Shown: positions 34,001-44,320 of the stretch, piece after piece
Position numbering within the stretch: position 1 is the stretch's first letter
How the letters are laid out: each line of letters begins with the position of its first letter
Source: Diploscapter coronatus
Taxonomy: Eukaryota; Nematoda; Chromadorea; Rhabditida; Rhabditidae
NCBI GenBank assembly: GCA_964036155.1
Contig: OZ038423.1
Coordinates: 51,537,249 to 51,601,248 of the forward strand
Direction of reading: 5' to 3'
Length of the DNA: 64,000 bases
Notes under the pieces: generated by a model
The model's input: the letters and a program-made list of their open reading frames with translations, nothing else
Databases searched by the model: none
What the model was told of the DNA's origin: nothing
Translations under genes and position numbers: made by a program

Positions 34001-37000
34001 TAACGGGAAGATTTGAAGTAAAGTAAAAACGTAAAAAAGAATCTAAGTTAGTTTAGAATAGAAAATTGTAGGTTGTGTAGAACCATTTGGGGACTGTCGT
34101 GAAATAATTCATTTCACTTTTCAAATTCTAAATTTCAAGTCCAAATTTACAAGATGATTTATTATGAGTAGTCTGTCTAACATTTCTCCACTTTATTAAT
34201 TTAGCGTTCATATAAATAGACCGTTTCCTCATTATCTCCCACTCTTTCCTCTTCACAGAGCCCCATGTGATTCGGCTGAATTCACCCTTTCCAAACACTA
34301 TTTTGTAACGAATTATGTAATCTTCTAAAATAAAGAAATAGGTTAAAATAAATCCAGTTTTCTTGTCTCTTTACAGGGACCCTAAACAAAGAGTGCAAAT
34401 ACTGCCCCATGCAAAAACGAGGCAATCAGGCTTGTTACAAATGATCTATTTCCGTCTCCGTCCCCAGTTCACCCAGATTTTTGTTTATTTTCACGTATCC
34501 CCGTCCTAGAAAGGTGAATTTCGGGCAAGCCTGCTGAAGGCGATTCGTGAAATTATCAACTAACTAGACAGACTGCGTTCACGGCCACTCACTTGTCTAT
34601 CTAGGAGTCGCTTCGCAGTCCGAATTACTCTATATCTAACTTTTAGAAGAAGTTTTTTCTTCAAAAATTCATAACGTTTCGAAAATCAAACGAATTCGAA
34701 AAATCTTTTCGGAGTATAGCAGTTGAAGGACAATACTTCATTGTTGCTTCCCAATTTATCGCATTACCACTCTACCGTGTTACATATGAGTCGTTATCAT
34801 TTGGTATTGTTTGACTCCAAATTCTATGTGAATAAATAATAAATATCTTTAGCTTCAATTTAAGCCCAAGTTTTGGTAGACTACCTATGAAAATATTCTC
34901 ATATCATTTTCTTGAAAATTGATAGTAAATTTTATTTTTAGGTACTCCAACCGACCCTTGTTTCGCAAATTCAGCTCCATCAGCCTGCTGTGGTAAGTCT
35001 TAACTATTCTTCAAGCCAACCATTTTATTAGCAATTCAAGAGGAAATCTATTGCCCGAGTTCATAAATTTCATGGACCTTTTTTGCGGAATCATTGTTTT
35101 CTGGAAAAACTACTGTATATATTCCGAGAGCATATTCATTCGTTAAATTCAATTAAGATCCATGCATCAAGTTTGTAGGAATAGTGCGTGAATTACAACG
35201 AAAGCGTTATCACTTCTTTTCAACCGAACTTAGCTATCAACATCAAATTTACATGAATAAACGACCAAATCGGTTTTCAGAGAATAGCATCATCTTACTC
35301 TTCCTCAATAATAATTCATTGTAATTAAAGAATACAGGAAAATGCCTTCTTCTTCAAGCAAAAAATGTTTTTTTTTTTTCAAATCTAAATTCAACAATTT
35401 CAGCTGCACAATGCCCTGGTGGCTGGGAATTTATTGAAGGCAAATGCTATCAGGTGATCGTCGAATATCATTTTCATTTTAATTGTTTTGTGAGTAGCAA
35501 GGATTTTACAGTATTTTGCTACTTTTATCACTTGGAACGCAGCAAGTGCTAACTGCAAGACATTATGCCCAACGTGCCATCTACCAAGGCTGTACAGCCA
35601 ACAGCAAGGCAAAGACTTGTATGCTTATAGTAAGGAATTTCATGAGAATTTATAATGTATTAATTAATCTGGAACATTCGATTGCTAAATTGCGCGTTTT
35701 TTCATCTTGCGGCATTAATAAGACTACTCAAAGAGGAAGCTAATGGTTAGAGAGGCCAAATCAGTTTTCAACATTGATTTTAACGTTTAAATTTGGTATC
35801 AGTCTGATCATCGAAGTCATGCTGATCTCAACACTTTAGATCTCCGAAAACAATCTATTCTAAATAAACCTATGACCATCTTTGTAAAGCGAACCTCTTC
35901 TGCTGTAGCCTTCCCGAATTTTTCGGTTAATAAACTCCGCCTACTATTTATTGAAAGATGTAATTTAATGTAAAACTCATCCAAATTATGTCGAAACTGG
36001 TCAAAATCTCCTACAAGCTAAATATAATCAAAAATTAAACGGGATAATTAAAATCATCTATTGATTTTCTCATTTTTCAGCGAGTATGAATGGCGGTGTC
36101 TTTCCTTGGATTGATATACGTAAAGTCGCAGGTGACCCTACTGTGAGTCATCATTCTACTTATAGGCAATTTTGAAAAGTAGGACGATAGAAACATACGA
36201 AAATAGTAAAGAATTAGGAGAGGGGGAGGGTAGGCTAGAACATCTTTTACCATATTATTTCGTGTGTTCCTATGATTTATCGTTCTACATTTCCAGATTG
36301 CCTACTATAATTAGTTCAAGGATATCTGTTTTCATACTTTTCGCCGCTTTGTATTTTTATCTATAAAAATTTAGCGTTTACAAAACAGCGATGGTGTGGA
36401 ATATGACTGCATTTTTTGGGATACTATCATCGGGTAAGTAAAAAAAGTTTCTCTGTAACCATGATTTTAATTGGATAATTGAATCACAAGCCTATAGCAA
36501 GAGTACCCTCGACTCTTAGAGATCTGGATTGGAACAGTGGGCATGGCTCGTGCTGAAGACGCGAATGTTAAAACTTGGTCGCGATTCTCGTATGACGGTC
36601 GCGGTGAATCTCGAACATTCGCGCGCATCAGCACAAGTCATGATCACTCATAAATCCAAGCCTCGAGTACATATAAAAAGAACAAGATATAATGAATGAT
36701 TGAACTTCAACTAATGAATAATTATTAATTATATTTAGCGAGCCGGGTAAGAAATTTAGTCAAATTGCAACGGAATAAGAATTTGATTTTCATAAATGCA
36801 CAGATGTCGCAATACCAAATCTTTATATTTTATAGTAGTGTGTTTATGAAAATCAGTTCTTCAATTTCCCGATGCACTTTACTAAATTCCTTCAGATGGC
36901 GATGGAGATTGTGGCTATGTGAGTAATATTTTAATCCATTTAAATGTTTACCTTTTATAAAATATATCGTTGCACAAAAATGAATTAATTTATAGGGAGT

Positions 37001-37631
37001 AGATCATTTTCGAAAATCTAAAAATTATTGTCTTGTTGAGAGTTTGTAATAACGTTATTTTGATGAGTTACCGTGATCACCTATTTCCTAAAATGTACTT
37101 GGCTTCTCTACTTATAAAAGAGATTTTGGAGTTTACTTAGATCAAGGAAAAAACCAATTAAATGCGGAAATTAATAACAACCCAAATGCATGTTTTATGG
37201 TGAATATTTTAGGCATTTACAAATGGATTATGGGTCGACCGTTCTGTAAGACTAAGTTTAATCTGAAAATAGAAATGCCGTAAACTCTCTAATAGAATCT
37301 TTTTCTTTTATTTTTGAGAGGTTGAAGATTAAAAACCCTAAGGCATCTATTACAGGTTTTACGGTATGAAATATTTTAGTTAAAAATAACTAGTAAATGG
37401 AAGGTAAGAGAAAATATGTATGATCAGATTTGGGAGATTTGACCCGATATTAGATTCGTTTAAATTCTTAAAGAAATATCATTTTTGACTATTGAGGGCA
37501 CATGAAAATAGCTCAGAAACTATCACGCACCCTATAACAAATTTCCTAAAATCATATTCAATATTTAGTGCGCCAGTGGTATAGCTCAATATGCCTGCGA
37601 AACGGACGAACGACTTACCGCGACATGTTGA
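31016..37631 (+). CDS. Secreted astacin-like pseudoenzyme, EGF-CUB-C-lectin
   Basis: Nineteen exons join in frame to 570 aa: 31016-31172, 31226-31329, 31376-31471, 31694-31798, 31846-31943, 31990-32117, 32164-32276, 32457-32579, 32700-32833, 32883-33049, 33670-33723, 34942-34992, 35404-35453, 35512-35629, 36081-36142, 36375-36433, 36739-36746, 36896-36918 and 37569-37631. Order: signal peptide (1-24), KR site, astacin fold (~36-229), EGF-like module (~230-266), CUB (~268-405), PPPPPFLPP and a Thr/Ser linker, then a C-type lectin domain (~440-570). The zinc motif HExxHxxGxxH reads KAIFHVLGFYT (Lys125, Ala126, His129, Thr135). Two zinc ligands and the catalytic Glu are therefore lost, and the Met-turn reads SVTHS. 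It is almost surely not a protease; a binding role is inferred. ATG follows TTCAG; AATAAA at 37682. Confidence 0.88.
33670..33723 (+). other. Thr/Ser linker exon inside a 1.9 kb intron
   Basis: This 54-nt exon sits between ATTCAG and GTAAGTC and preserves phase 1 on both sides, so the protein reads through with or without it. It encodes almost only Thr and Ser (TCTTTSTSSSTSTTTTS), a mucin-like spacer between the CUB and lectin modules. Its symmetric phase makes it a natural cassette exon. Confidence 0.65.
36503..36670. repeat. 168-bp foldback element in an astacin-gene intron
   Basis: Ends GTACCCTCGACTC and (inverse) GTACTCGAGGCTT. The inner arms CTCGTGCTGAAGACGCGAAT and (inverse) CTTGTGCTGATGCGCGCGAA pair, and so do GGTCGCGATTCTCGTATGAC and its partner. 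The whole element is one imperfect palindrome with almost no loop. It is much GC-richer than the surrounding intron, as expected for an insertion. Confidence 0.75.
36739..36746 (+). other. 8-nt microexon of the astacin-like gene
   Basis: ATATTTAG precedes CGAGCCGG and GTAAGAA follows it. Adding these 8 bases turns phase 2 (ATC GG) into phase 1 and restores the frame to read IIGEPDGDGDCGY. Without the microexon the lectin domain frameshifts. The joined codons give a Gly-Glu-Pro-Asp stretch in the loop where C-type lectins often carry EPN/EPD-like calcium residues. Confidence 0.7.
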
Positions 37632-38562
37632 TTATCCTTTTCTTATCTGATATTTCATTTTTCAAATCAAAACTTGTAAATAATAAATATTTATTTTTAT
37701 CAAAAAGTATGAATGAGAACAAATCGAAAGCTATGGTTCACTAATAAAGTTGCTTAACACTCTTCAGAGAAGTCAGATCAATTTGATTCTTATTTTCGAG
37801 ACGAGTATCGACAAGTGAAGCTGGACTGCATGCTTTGCTTTCTTGAAATTCAAACTGCAGATGAATGACGAACGGGAATCACAGTATTTCGCAAAGAGAA
37901 CTAAACTTGAAATGCCTTGTTCATGAACGTGTAACACATTCCTATCATCACTTATTTGACTCAATAAAATGTTGGATAATAAGTTAATTTCAATTTACAT
38001 GAATACAGACAACTCTCGAAGACATCCAAAAGTGATGAGGGAAAATTTCAACTGAAAGGAGTCTTAGAAATGCCATAATATGAAAATGACACAGCGCTTT
38101 CTTGGAAATGTCACAACATGATTTGGAGGGATGCGTAAAGTTCTTTACTAAAATTTTTAGTGGATAACGCTGCGCACCCTTCAAAACCATATGTAGCAGT
38201 TTGGCATATTGACTAGAAAGAAGGCTGACATTTTTTATTGTGTTCTGTGCTTAGATTTGCAGACAAATAATTTATTTATGAACTAGACTTATCATAAGAA
38301 TATTTTACCAAATAATATTTTTAAAGATCATTCATTGAGGTTCGAAATTTGACATTTATTATGCAATTGCAGCTATATTTTGATTCGACGATGAATTAAT
38401 TTCATTATTACGATTATTGTCGTTGATCATGGACGTCAAAGGCTTCAGTCTATTGTTCCTTCTGAAATTCATTTCGACTGAATTACGAATTACGCAATTA
38501 ACATCTAGAAATCAGTCATTTTTAATATTGTAATTTCATACATTTTCGAGAAATATCTTCTA

Positions 38563-38700
38563 ATGGCTCGGCGTCGTGTCGGACTGGCAACTATAAACGA
38601 AAGTGGCATAGTTATGCACGACAAGCATGCGTCAAATAGTCGTGAAAATGTAAAAAACAAAATACCCGTGCCGAAAATGTGCTCCGCGTTTGAAACTTAA
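38563..38700 (+). CDS. Possible small ORF, 45 aa, unknown
   Basis: The ATG-to-stop frame encodes MARRRVGLATINESGIVMHD and then a basic stretch (SNSRENVKNKIPVPKMCSAF). RVGLATIN matches the RxxLxxxN pattern of a destruction box, and the composition is more protein-like than neighbouring random frames. It could be a first exon (a GTAAAA donor lies inside at AAT|GTAAAA), a decayed piece of a cell-cycle gene or chance. No other exon was identified. Confidence 0.25.
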   Translation: MARRRVGLATINESGIVMHDKHASNSRENVKNKIPVPKMCSAFET

Positions 38701-38911
38701 AAGTTTGTTTCATTTTAAACATGCTTTAAATTATTACTTACAATAAAAGTATATTAATACTGATGAGATGATTGTTGACGTCTAAATTTTTATGATTTTT
38801 TTTTGTATATGAAGTAATTATATAATTTTTAAATGTCATAAATCAAATCACTTAATAGAAAAATGGATTTAGTTGTACTGGCAGTAACCCCTATCCACAA
38901 ACTGGGTGCAT

Positions 38912-38946
38912 GTCACTGCGCACCGAAGATTTTGGTGCGCAGTGAC
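38912..38946. repeat. Perfect 13-bp inverted repeat
   Basis: GTCACTGCGCACC, 9 bases, GGTGCGCAGTGAC. It lies just past the 3' end of the 7TM gene (minus strand), so in its transcript it would be a strong stem in the 3' UTR or flank. It could also be a tiny foldback element. Confidence 0.7.
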
Positions 38947-39010
38947 TATTCCCCGTTTATCATCTTCGGATTCAAGTATTCCTTAGATCTTTTTCTCGCT
39001 GATCTCAATC

Positions 39011-41767
39011 TCAATACCATTTCTCCGAAAATGTTATAAACACGATTATTAGAGTTGAATTGATATTTGTAAAAAGCCCAATTAAAAAGTTAAGCCTTAA
39101 AGGGTATCCCGGATCAGGTTTTGCATCCTGTCCCTGTAATGTCCGAGTTTAACAGCCAAAGAGATCAATTAAACCAACTTTTTAAAATTTACTTACATGT
39201 TGCACGCAGAAAGGTATCATGGTATATAGTATCCTTCGATTATCAGATTTATGTTTCGGGTTTGTCGATACTCTTGCCAACTCACGAAATTTGAAATATA
39301 GAGCAAAATAGAGAAACGATGCAAAGAGAGCCAGAATATCCAAAGAGAAGTATGGTATTAACTAAATATGTTGAATTATTATGCGATTTCTAATGCATCA
39401 AAAATAAAATAGGGTGAAATAATGTAAGAAAGGGTTATCACAGTGTCAAACAAAACTATTATATAATTCTCATTCTGTGTCGACATCAAAAAATCCAAAA
39501 TCTGTACTTTGCACTGATCGAATTTAGCTGAATTTTTGAAAATACCTATTGTACGTGGAAAACATTAAATTATGCTAAAGTTCAGCCAAATCTGAAGAAG
39601 TGTAAGCGACTTTTCTAAACATTGACACAGGGATAGAGGATAGGTGACTCGAAACTTTTGTCTCCTATTGTATCATAACTAGAGAGGCCAAGTGGTTTTT
39701 TTTTCGAAAAACCAATGACATCATCATTTTGGGCGCTATTTATTACCCTAATTGGTATTGTGATTTCATGAAGTTATCAACTAATTACTCTAGTAATTAA
39801 TGATGATTGAAACATCGAAAAATTTTCTGCTTTTCTCTACCTTGAAAGAATTAGACTTGACCTCTCTAATCATAACATTTTACGCATGGTTAAAGTATTG
39901 AAACCATTATGTTTTCGACTTACAATTAGAATTGGTTCATATCCTAATTCTATATAAGAATTTATAAGCATGATTATAATAAAATGCACTAAATTTAGAA
40001 TTATCGCAAGCAGCATTATGCAACGAATGATTCTTTTCAAATTATTCCTGCAATTTTCATTGTATTAATAATACAAATGTTTTTTTCACTTACTTGGTAA
40101 GCAGATTCGTTAGTCGTGGTAGTTCATACATGAGCACAAGTCGTTGGATAATAAGGCAGATGCTAAGCAATGCTACGGCTGAACTCATTATCGGAATCAA
40201 GAAGAGCAGACAAATGAAGAAATAAAAAAAGCATATGATAAATTGCACTGTGCTGTAATAGTCTAGCAAATCGAAAACCTGTGATTGATAGAATGATAAA
40301 ATGGCTTTTTGTATATGACGAAATGAGAAAATGATAGTATGGCATTTTAAATCGAGAGTATTTATTTATGTATTTATAAAATAGTGTAGGCAATAAGTGC
40401 ACTTCAAACGTTTTCAATTCGAGCTCATTTCGTCATTTGCAAACTTCTTACCCAATTAATAATTATACTATTAGGATTATTATCAATTAAGTCTAAATTA
40501 CTTTTCTAAAAATTAGTATATAGTGGCGGTCAAAAGTTTGGAACAATAGTGATTATGAATGTAGCCTGCTAGGATCAATAATTGTAGATAAATTGAATGA
40601 AAATTCGCAAGGATTCTCAATACACAGAGAAGAATATATGTGCAAAATTTCATTCTAATTGATCCGCAACTATGAGACATATCAGTCTGCATTCATAATG
40701 ATCATTTTTCAAAACTTTCGATCGCAACTGCATAAAGAAATTTTAACGAATGCGAATTACCGCAGGAATATGAAAATAATGAAAACATCAAGACTAAGAC
40801 TAATATTGATAATAATGAAAATAACACGACCGGAAAGAACTTTGCAAATTTTCTCATTTGGAAATATATCGGGTAATAAGGCGCCTATAAATAATATTTT
40901 TTATGATATTTGCCAAATAAGCTAAATTACCTCCTTTAATTCCGATACTTCGCCATCGGAGATTTTTAACAATAGATTAGGTATAATAATTGGAAAAATA
41001 AATGTAATGGGGACAATAATCCATGGTAAGAATGTATCATTGAATAGCATAAGGAGTGGTCCAAGATTGTACTCTGAAAATCATATTTTAGTTAAGACCC
41101 TACAAATTTTTATATAACGATATTATTATAGAGAGATTTTTTATCCCTTAAATTAATATATCTTACCGATAATATCTCCTTCCAACTCCATAGGTAAAAT
41201 TATTGAAAAATTAGACAATTTTATAGGTGCCAATCGAGTCGAAATTTATCGCGCTTTGTCTGATATATTATAGAAACCCTCAAATTTATATACTTCAACC
41301 GACAGGTGAATTAGAGCGACATTAGAAACAAAATAATTTTATTCCATTCTCTTTGTCTTGATGCAAATAAAATATCATCGACTTTAGAATTCCATTAATA
41401 TTTAATGAAAACATATATTTTATTATTATGAAATCTAAGGAGGTAGATACTGTATACTCTTTGTTCCTAACTCTTGGTCTTTACTATATGAAAAGCGAAT
41501 ATTTTCCAGAAATGAGTACTCATCAGACTTCATCTAATATTATCATCGTCAAATATCAAATATATGTTACTTGATAATACATTTTTAGAAAAAAAAACTG
41601 AAGATAACAATAACTTTACCCTTTATTAATAAAACTTGTAATAGGTGAAAAGGTACGATCTGATTTTCAATTAATATAAGAAAAAAGATGAGAAATTCAT
41701 TCTTGAAAAATATCGCCTTATGGCCTGACGTCGGCTGAGGAGCCTGATTTTTAATGAGCATTTCCAT
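39011..41767 (-). CDS. Seven-transmembrane receptor, chemoreceptor-like, 295 aa
   Basis: Six exons splice in frame on the minus strand: 41767-41620, 41073-40931, 40278-40094, 40047-39924, 39361-39197 and 39133-39011. Seven hydrophobic spans are visible: FLIFFLILI, FLPWIIVPITFIFPIII, FIICFFYFFICLLFLIP, AVALLSICLIIQRLVLMY, CIMLLAIILNLVHFIIIML, FSLDILALFASFLYFALYF and FLIGLFTNINSTLIIVFITF. The loop after span 6 is basic. Nematode genomes carry hundreds of such lineage-specific chemoreceptors (sr families). Length and topology fit, but I cannot assign the class; no DRY motif is obvious (IIQRLVLMY sits at the end of span 4). Introns of 550-650 bp are longer than the local norm. The last codons (WY, stop) overlap a weak donor, so a further short exon is possible. 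Confidence 0.72.
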
Positions 41768-42296
41768 TAGTCAAGGCTACATTTCGTATCAAACACCAGA
41801 ACAGCTGATTTACATTGAACATTTGAAGTTTGAATATTAAATTTGTTGTTGGTTACAGTCTAATCAAGAGAATAGCCGAGAATATTATTTCTAATATTTG
41901 AAAATTATGAAAGGTTCGCAGAACACTGTCTGTAATAATTTCCTATAAGATAAATTCAGAAATGAAGATCTGAGACTCCTGCAATACACACCCGTTTGCA
42001 ACCCACTCAAAATTTGATACACATACATTATTATTCCTCTATATAATAAGGTTATTTTACAAAAAAAAAAGCAATGATATAGCTTTAAAAGGTGACAAAA
42101 TACCATATTGCTGTAAGGAAAAAGTGATATGGAATTCAAGAAATCACAAGATTAAAGTAATCTCCGCGTTTTAGCCATCCCTTTTCTAGGCGTAACCGAA
42201 TTAATTTCGAAAACGCCGGAATAAAATATCGTCATATGCAAAAATTTATAATTTCTACATTTCTCATTATTTTTTATTTGATTGGATTGCGATATT
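41768..42296. other. Gap, nothing recognised
   Basis: This is AT-rich DNA upstream of the 7TM gene and downstream of the coiled-coil gene, both on the minus strand. No repeat or exon is supported. Confidence 0.5.
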
Positions 42297-42717
42297 TTAT
42301 ATCTTCTCCTGCCGTTCCCTCTCCCGAGCTTCATTCCTTTGTCTCCTCTCTTCTGCATAAATATCCAATTTCTTGTGCTAAATAATAGAGCCATCAATCA
42401 ATTAGTCGAATGAAATCAAGACAAACCTCGAGAGCTATTTTCTGTAATTCAATTTCATGTTTGTGATTCAGTTCAGTCATCTGCATCTTGTTCCTATGCT
42501 CCAGTTCACGCATTTTGAAGTTCATTTCAGCCTGTAGGCAATAACTACCAATTATTTTATCATAGGAACAATGAATTACCTCGAATTCCTTCTCTGGCTT
42601 CGACTGAGTGCTTCCTCTGAGCGCATTCGTCACAGTGCGGGCAACTGTGCCAACCACGGCTTTCGTCGTTTCTGCTTCAAGTTGAGACTTCATTGATCTA
42701 GAATTATTAGAGGTCAT
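42297..42717 (-). CDS. Small coiled-coil protein, 107 aa
   Basis: Three exons splice cleanly: 42717-42580, 42531-42427 and 42377-42297. The first exon has TTKAVVGTVARTVTNALRG, and the rest is a charged coiled coil (NFKMRELEHRNKMQMTELN, then KLDIYAEERRQRNEARERER). I do not recognise the family. The first exon is repeated twice more upstream at exact 194-base steps (see the tandem array). It may therefore have alternative first exons, or the array may be a recent local duplication of this exon alone. Confidence 0.65.
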
Positions 42718-43171
42718 TTTGTCTGAAAGTTAGATTCTGTATTTGGAACTATGGAATGTAAACTTGAAAATATCATGATTTCCCTCTCTGACCTTGGCTG
42801 CTGTGGCTGAGTATTTTCTCCAAACACAGTGCGGGCAACTGTATCAACCACAGCTTTCGTCGCTTTTGCTTCGAATCGGGACTTCATTGAGTTAGGATTA
42901 TTAGAGCTCGTTTTTTCTGAAAGTTAGATTCCGTATTTGGAACTATGGAATGTAAACTTGAAAATATCATGGTTTCCTCTTCTGACTTTGGCTGAGTGTT
43001 TCCTCTGAGCATATTGGTCATAGTGCGGGCAAATGTGTCAACCATGACTTTCGTCGCTTTTGCTTCAAGTTGAGACTTCATTGAGTTAGAATTATTAGAG
43101 CTCATTTTGCCTGCAAATTAGGTAGATTCAGTATCGGGAACTATGGTATGTAAAATCTGAAAATATCATGA
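42580..43171 (-). repeat. Tandem triplication of a first exon, 194-bp unit
   Basis: The block containing the first exon of the coiled-coil gene occurs three times. ATG-equivalent positions are 43105, 42911 and 42717, exactly 194 bases apart. All copies share SNN.(N/R)SMKS..EA..TKA/V and TVART/TFART, plus the upstream DNA AGATTC.GTAT.(T)GGAACTAT and TGAAAATATCATG. The middle copy has ACG in place of ATG. The third copy is open but runs past the donor into a different end. Only the copy nearest the coiled-coil exons has a clean donor (GAG|GTAATT). Confidence 0.85.
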
Positions 43172-43329
43172 GATTTCGACTTCTCTGCAATTTATAGAGA
43201 GAAAGAAGAACGTTTTTCAAGTATTGCAAATTCATAGTCCCATTGAATGCTAGAGCGAGGAAATAAATAACGTGAAAGCAGGACAAATGGGCACTCTCGA
43301 TGCAGAAGCGCCAATGAGGAGGGAACGGA

Positions 43330-43692
43330 ATGAAGCTGAATACAGACAAGGGACTGGAGGCAGATCAGAAAAGGCAACAGATTTTGAGCATAATAGTCAG
43401 AGTTGAACAGACCGACAAGGCTGCAGACGAGGAGAAGAGGAAGCAGGAACGATCCAAATGGGATAAGGACAAAATGAAGCAAAAGAAGGAGATGGAAAAG
43501 AGAAAACAGGAAGCTGCACAGAAATTGACAAGGACTGAGAATAATGCAAAGGAGGCAAAGGTCGCTTTCGAGAAGAAGTTGGTAAATGATGAGGCTAATT
43601 CGAAACAACTAATTCTCAAAATCAGGAAGCGAAACGATGGTGACTCAAGAAGAAGCAATGATAAAGTTATCATGTTCATTAGAAATGACTAG
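43330..43692 (+). CDS. Charged coiled-coil protein fragment
   Basis: The frame is 120 codons from ATG and very rich in K, E, R, Q and D (DEEKRKQERSKWDKDKMKQK, KEMEKRKQEAAQKLTRTENN), a long coiled coil. Just downstream, 43778-43857 is open between TTATGAG and GTACAA and reads RQFSNAENLRKRNEDRAARQ, similar in style to the last exon of the coiled-coil gene on the opposite strand. The two pieces may be exons of one gene, head to head with the tandem array, but I could not place the joining intron. Highly charged repeats can look open by chance, hence the modest confidence. Confidence 0.42.
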   Translation: MKLNTDKGLEADQKRQQILSIIVRVEQTDKAADEEKRKQERSKWDKDKMKQKKEMEKRKQEAAQKLTRTENNAKEAKVAFEKKLVNDEANSKQLILKIRKRNDGDSRRSNDKVIMFIRND

Positions 43693-43940
43693 CTATTCCA
43701 TTGACATTTGATAGACTCATATCAGTATCTCTAAAAAAACTAATCATAGTATTACGTTATCTGACATATCTTATGAGAGGCAATTCTCAAATGCAGAAAA
43801 TCTACGCAAAAGGAATGAAGATCGGGCTGCAAGGCAGGCTCAGCATGACAGAGAAAGGTACAAAATTATTCGAAGATTTGGAAAACACCTCCCAATATTA
43901 CTATCAAAGTTTCGATCAATTAAAATCATCCATGCAGTAA

Positions 43941-44320
43941 AATGATAATTGAATTCACTTGTCTTAAAAATTCTTATTTATATAATATTTGATGCGTGTA
44001 TCGCCCTAGTAGAACTATCTTTGGTGCGTAACGCACATCTCCTTTCAAATTTTTACATGCTAATTTGCTAAAATCGTGAAAATCAATCGAAATTAGCTAA
44101 AATCCGTATATCTAGTTTTAGATAGTCTAGAATAGTGATACTCTATTGCGCAAGCACAAGATTAGTCATTGCCGAATTCTCTCCAGGGCGGCCGAACAGA
44201 AAGAACATCCCTTCTCAAGGCGATACAAGAGCAACTCAGCAAGTGCAGAACTGACAGGAGCAAGTTTAGTGGAGAGTCAACATCGACTGAAGACTGCCGC
44301 CACTCGATCGGTGCAGGCGA
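43941..44320. other. Upstream region of GSK3-like kinase
   Basis: No gene is seen. GGTGCGTAACGCAC near 44020 is a short palindrome resembling the GGTGCGC element at 38934. The acceptor GTGCAG at 44311-44316 just precedes the kinase ATG. Confidence 0.45.

Larger units (their letters stand above)
37632..39010. other. Convergent gap between astacin-like and 7TM genes
   Basis: AATAAA at 37682 closes the astacin-like gene. The rest is AT-rich. One small open frame (38563-38700) and a perfect palindrome (38912-38946) stand out; nothing else is supported. Confidence 0.5.

Noticed and set aside
43192..43608. 138-codon minus-strand frame
   Set aside because: Antisense shadow of the charged coiled-coil frame; Leu/Phe/Ser-rich as expected from complementing A/G-rich coding DNA.
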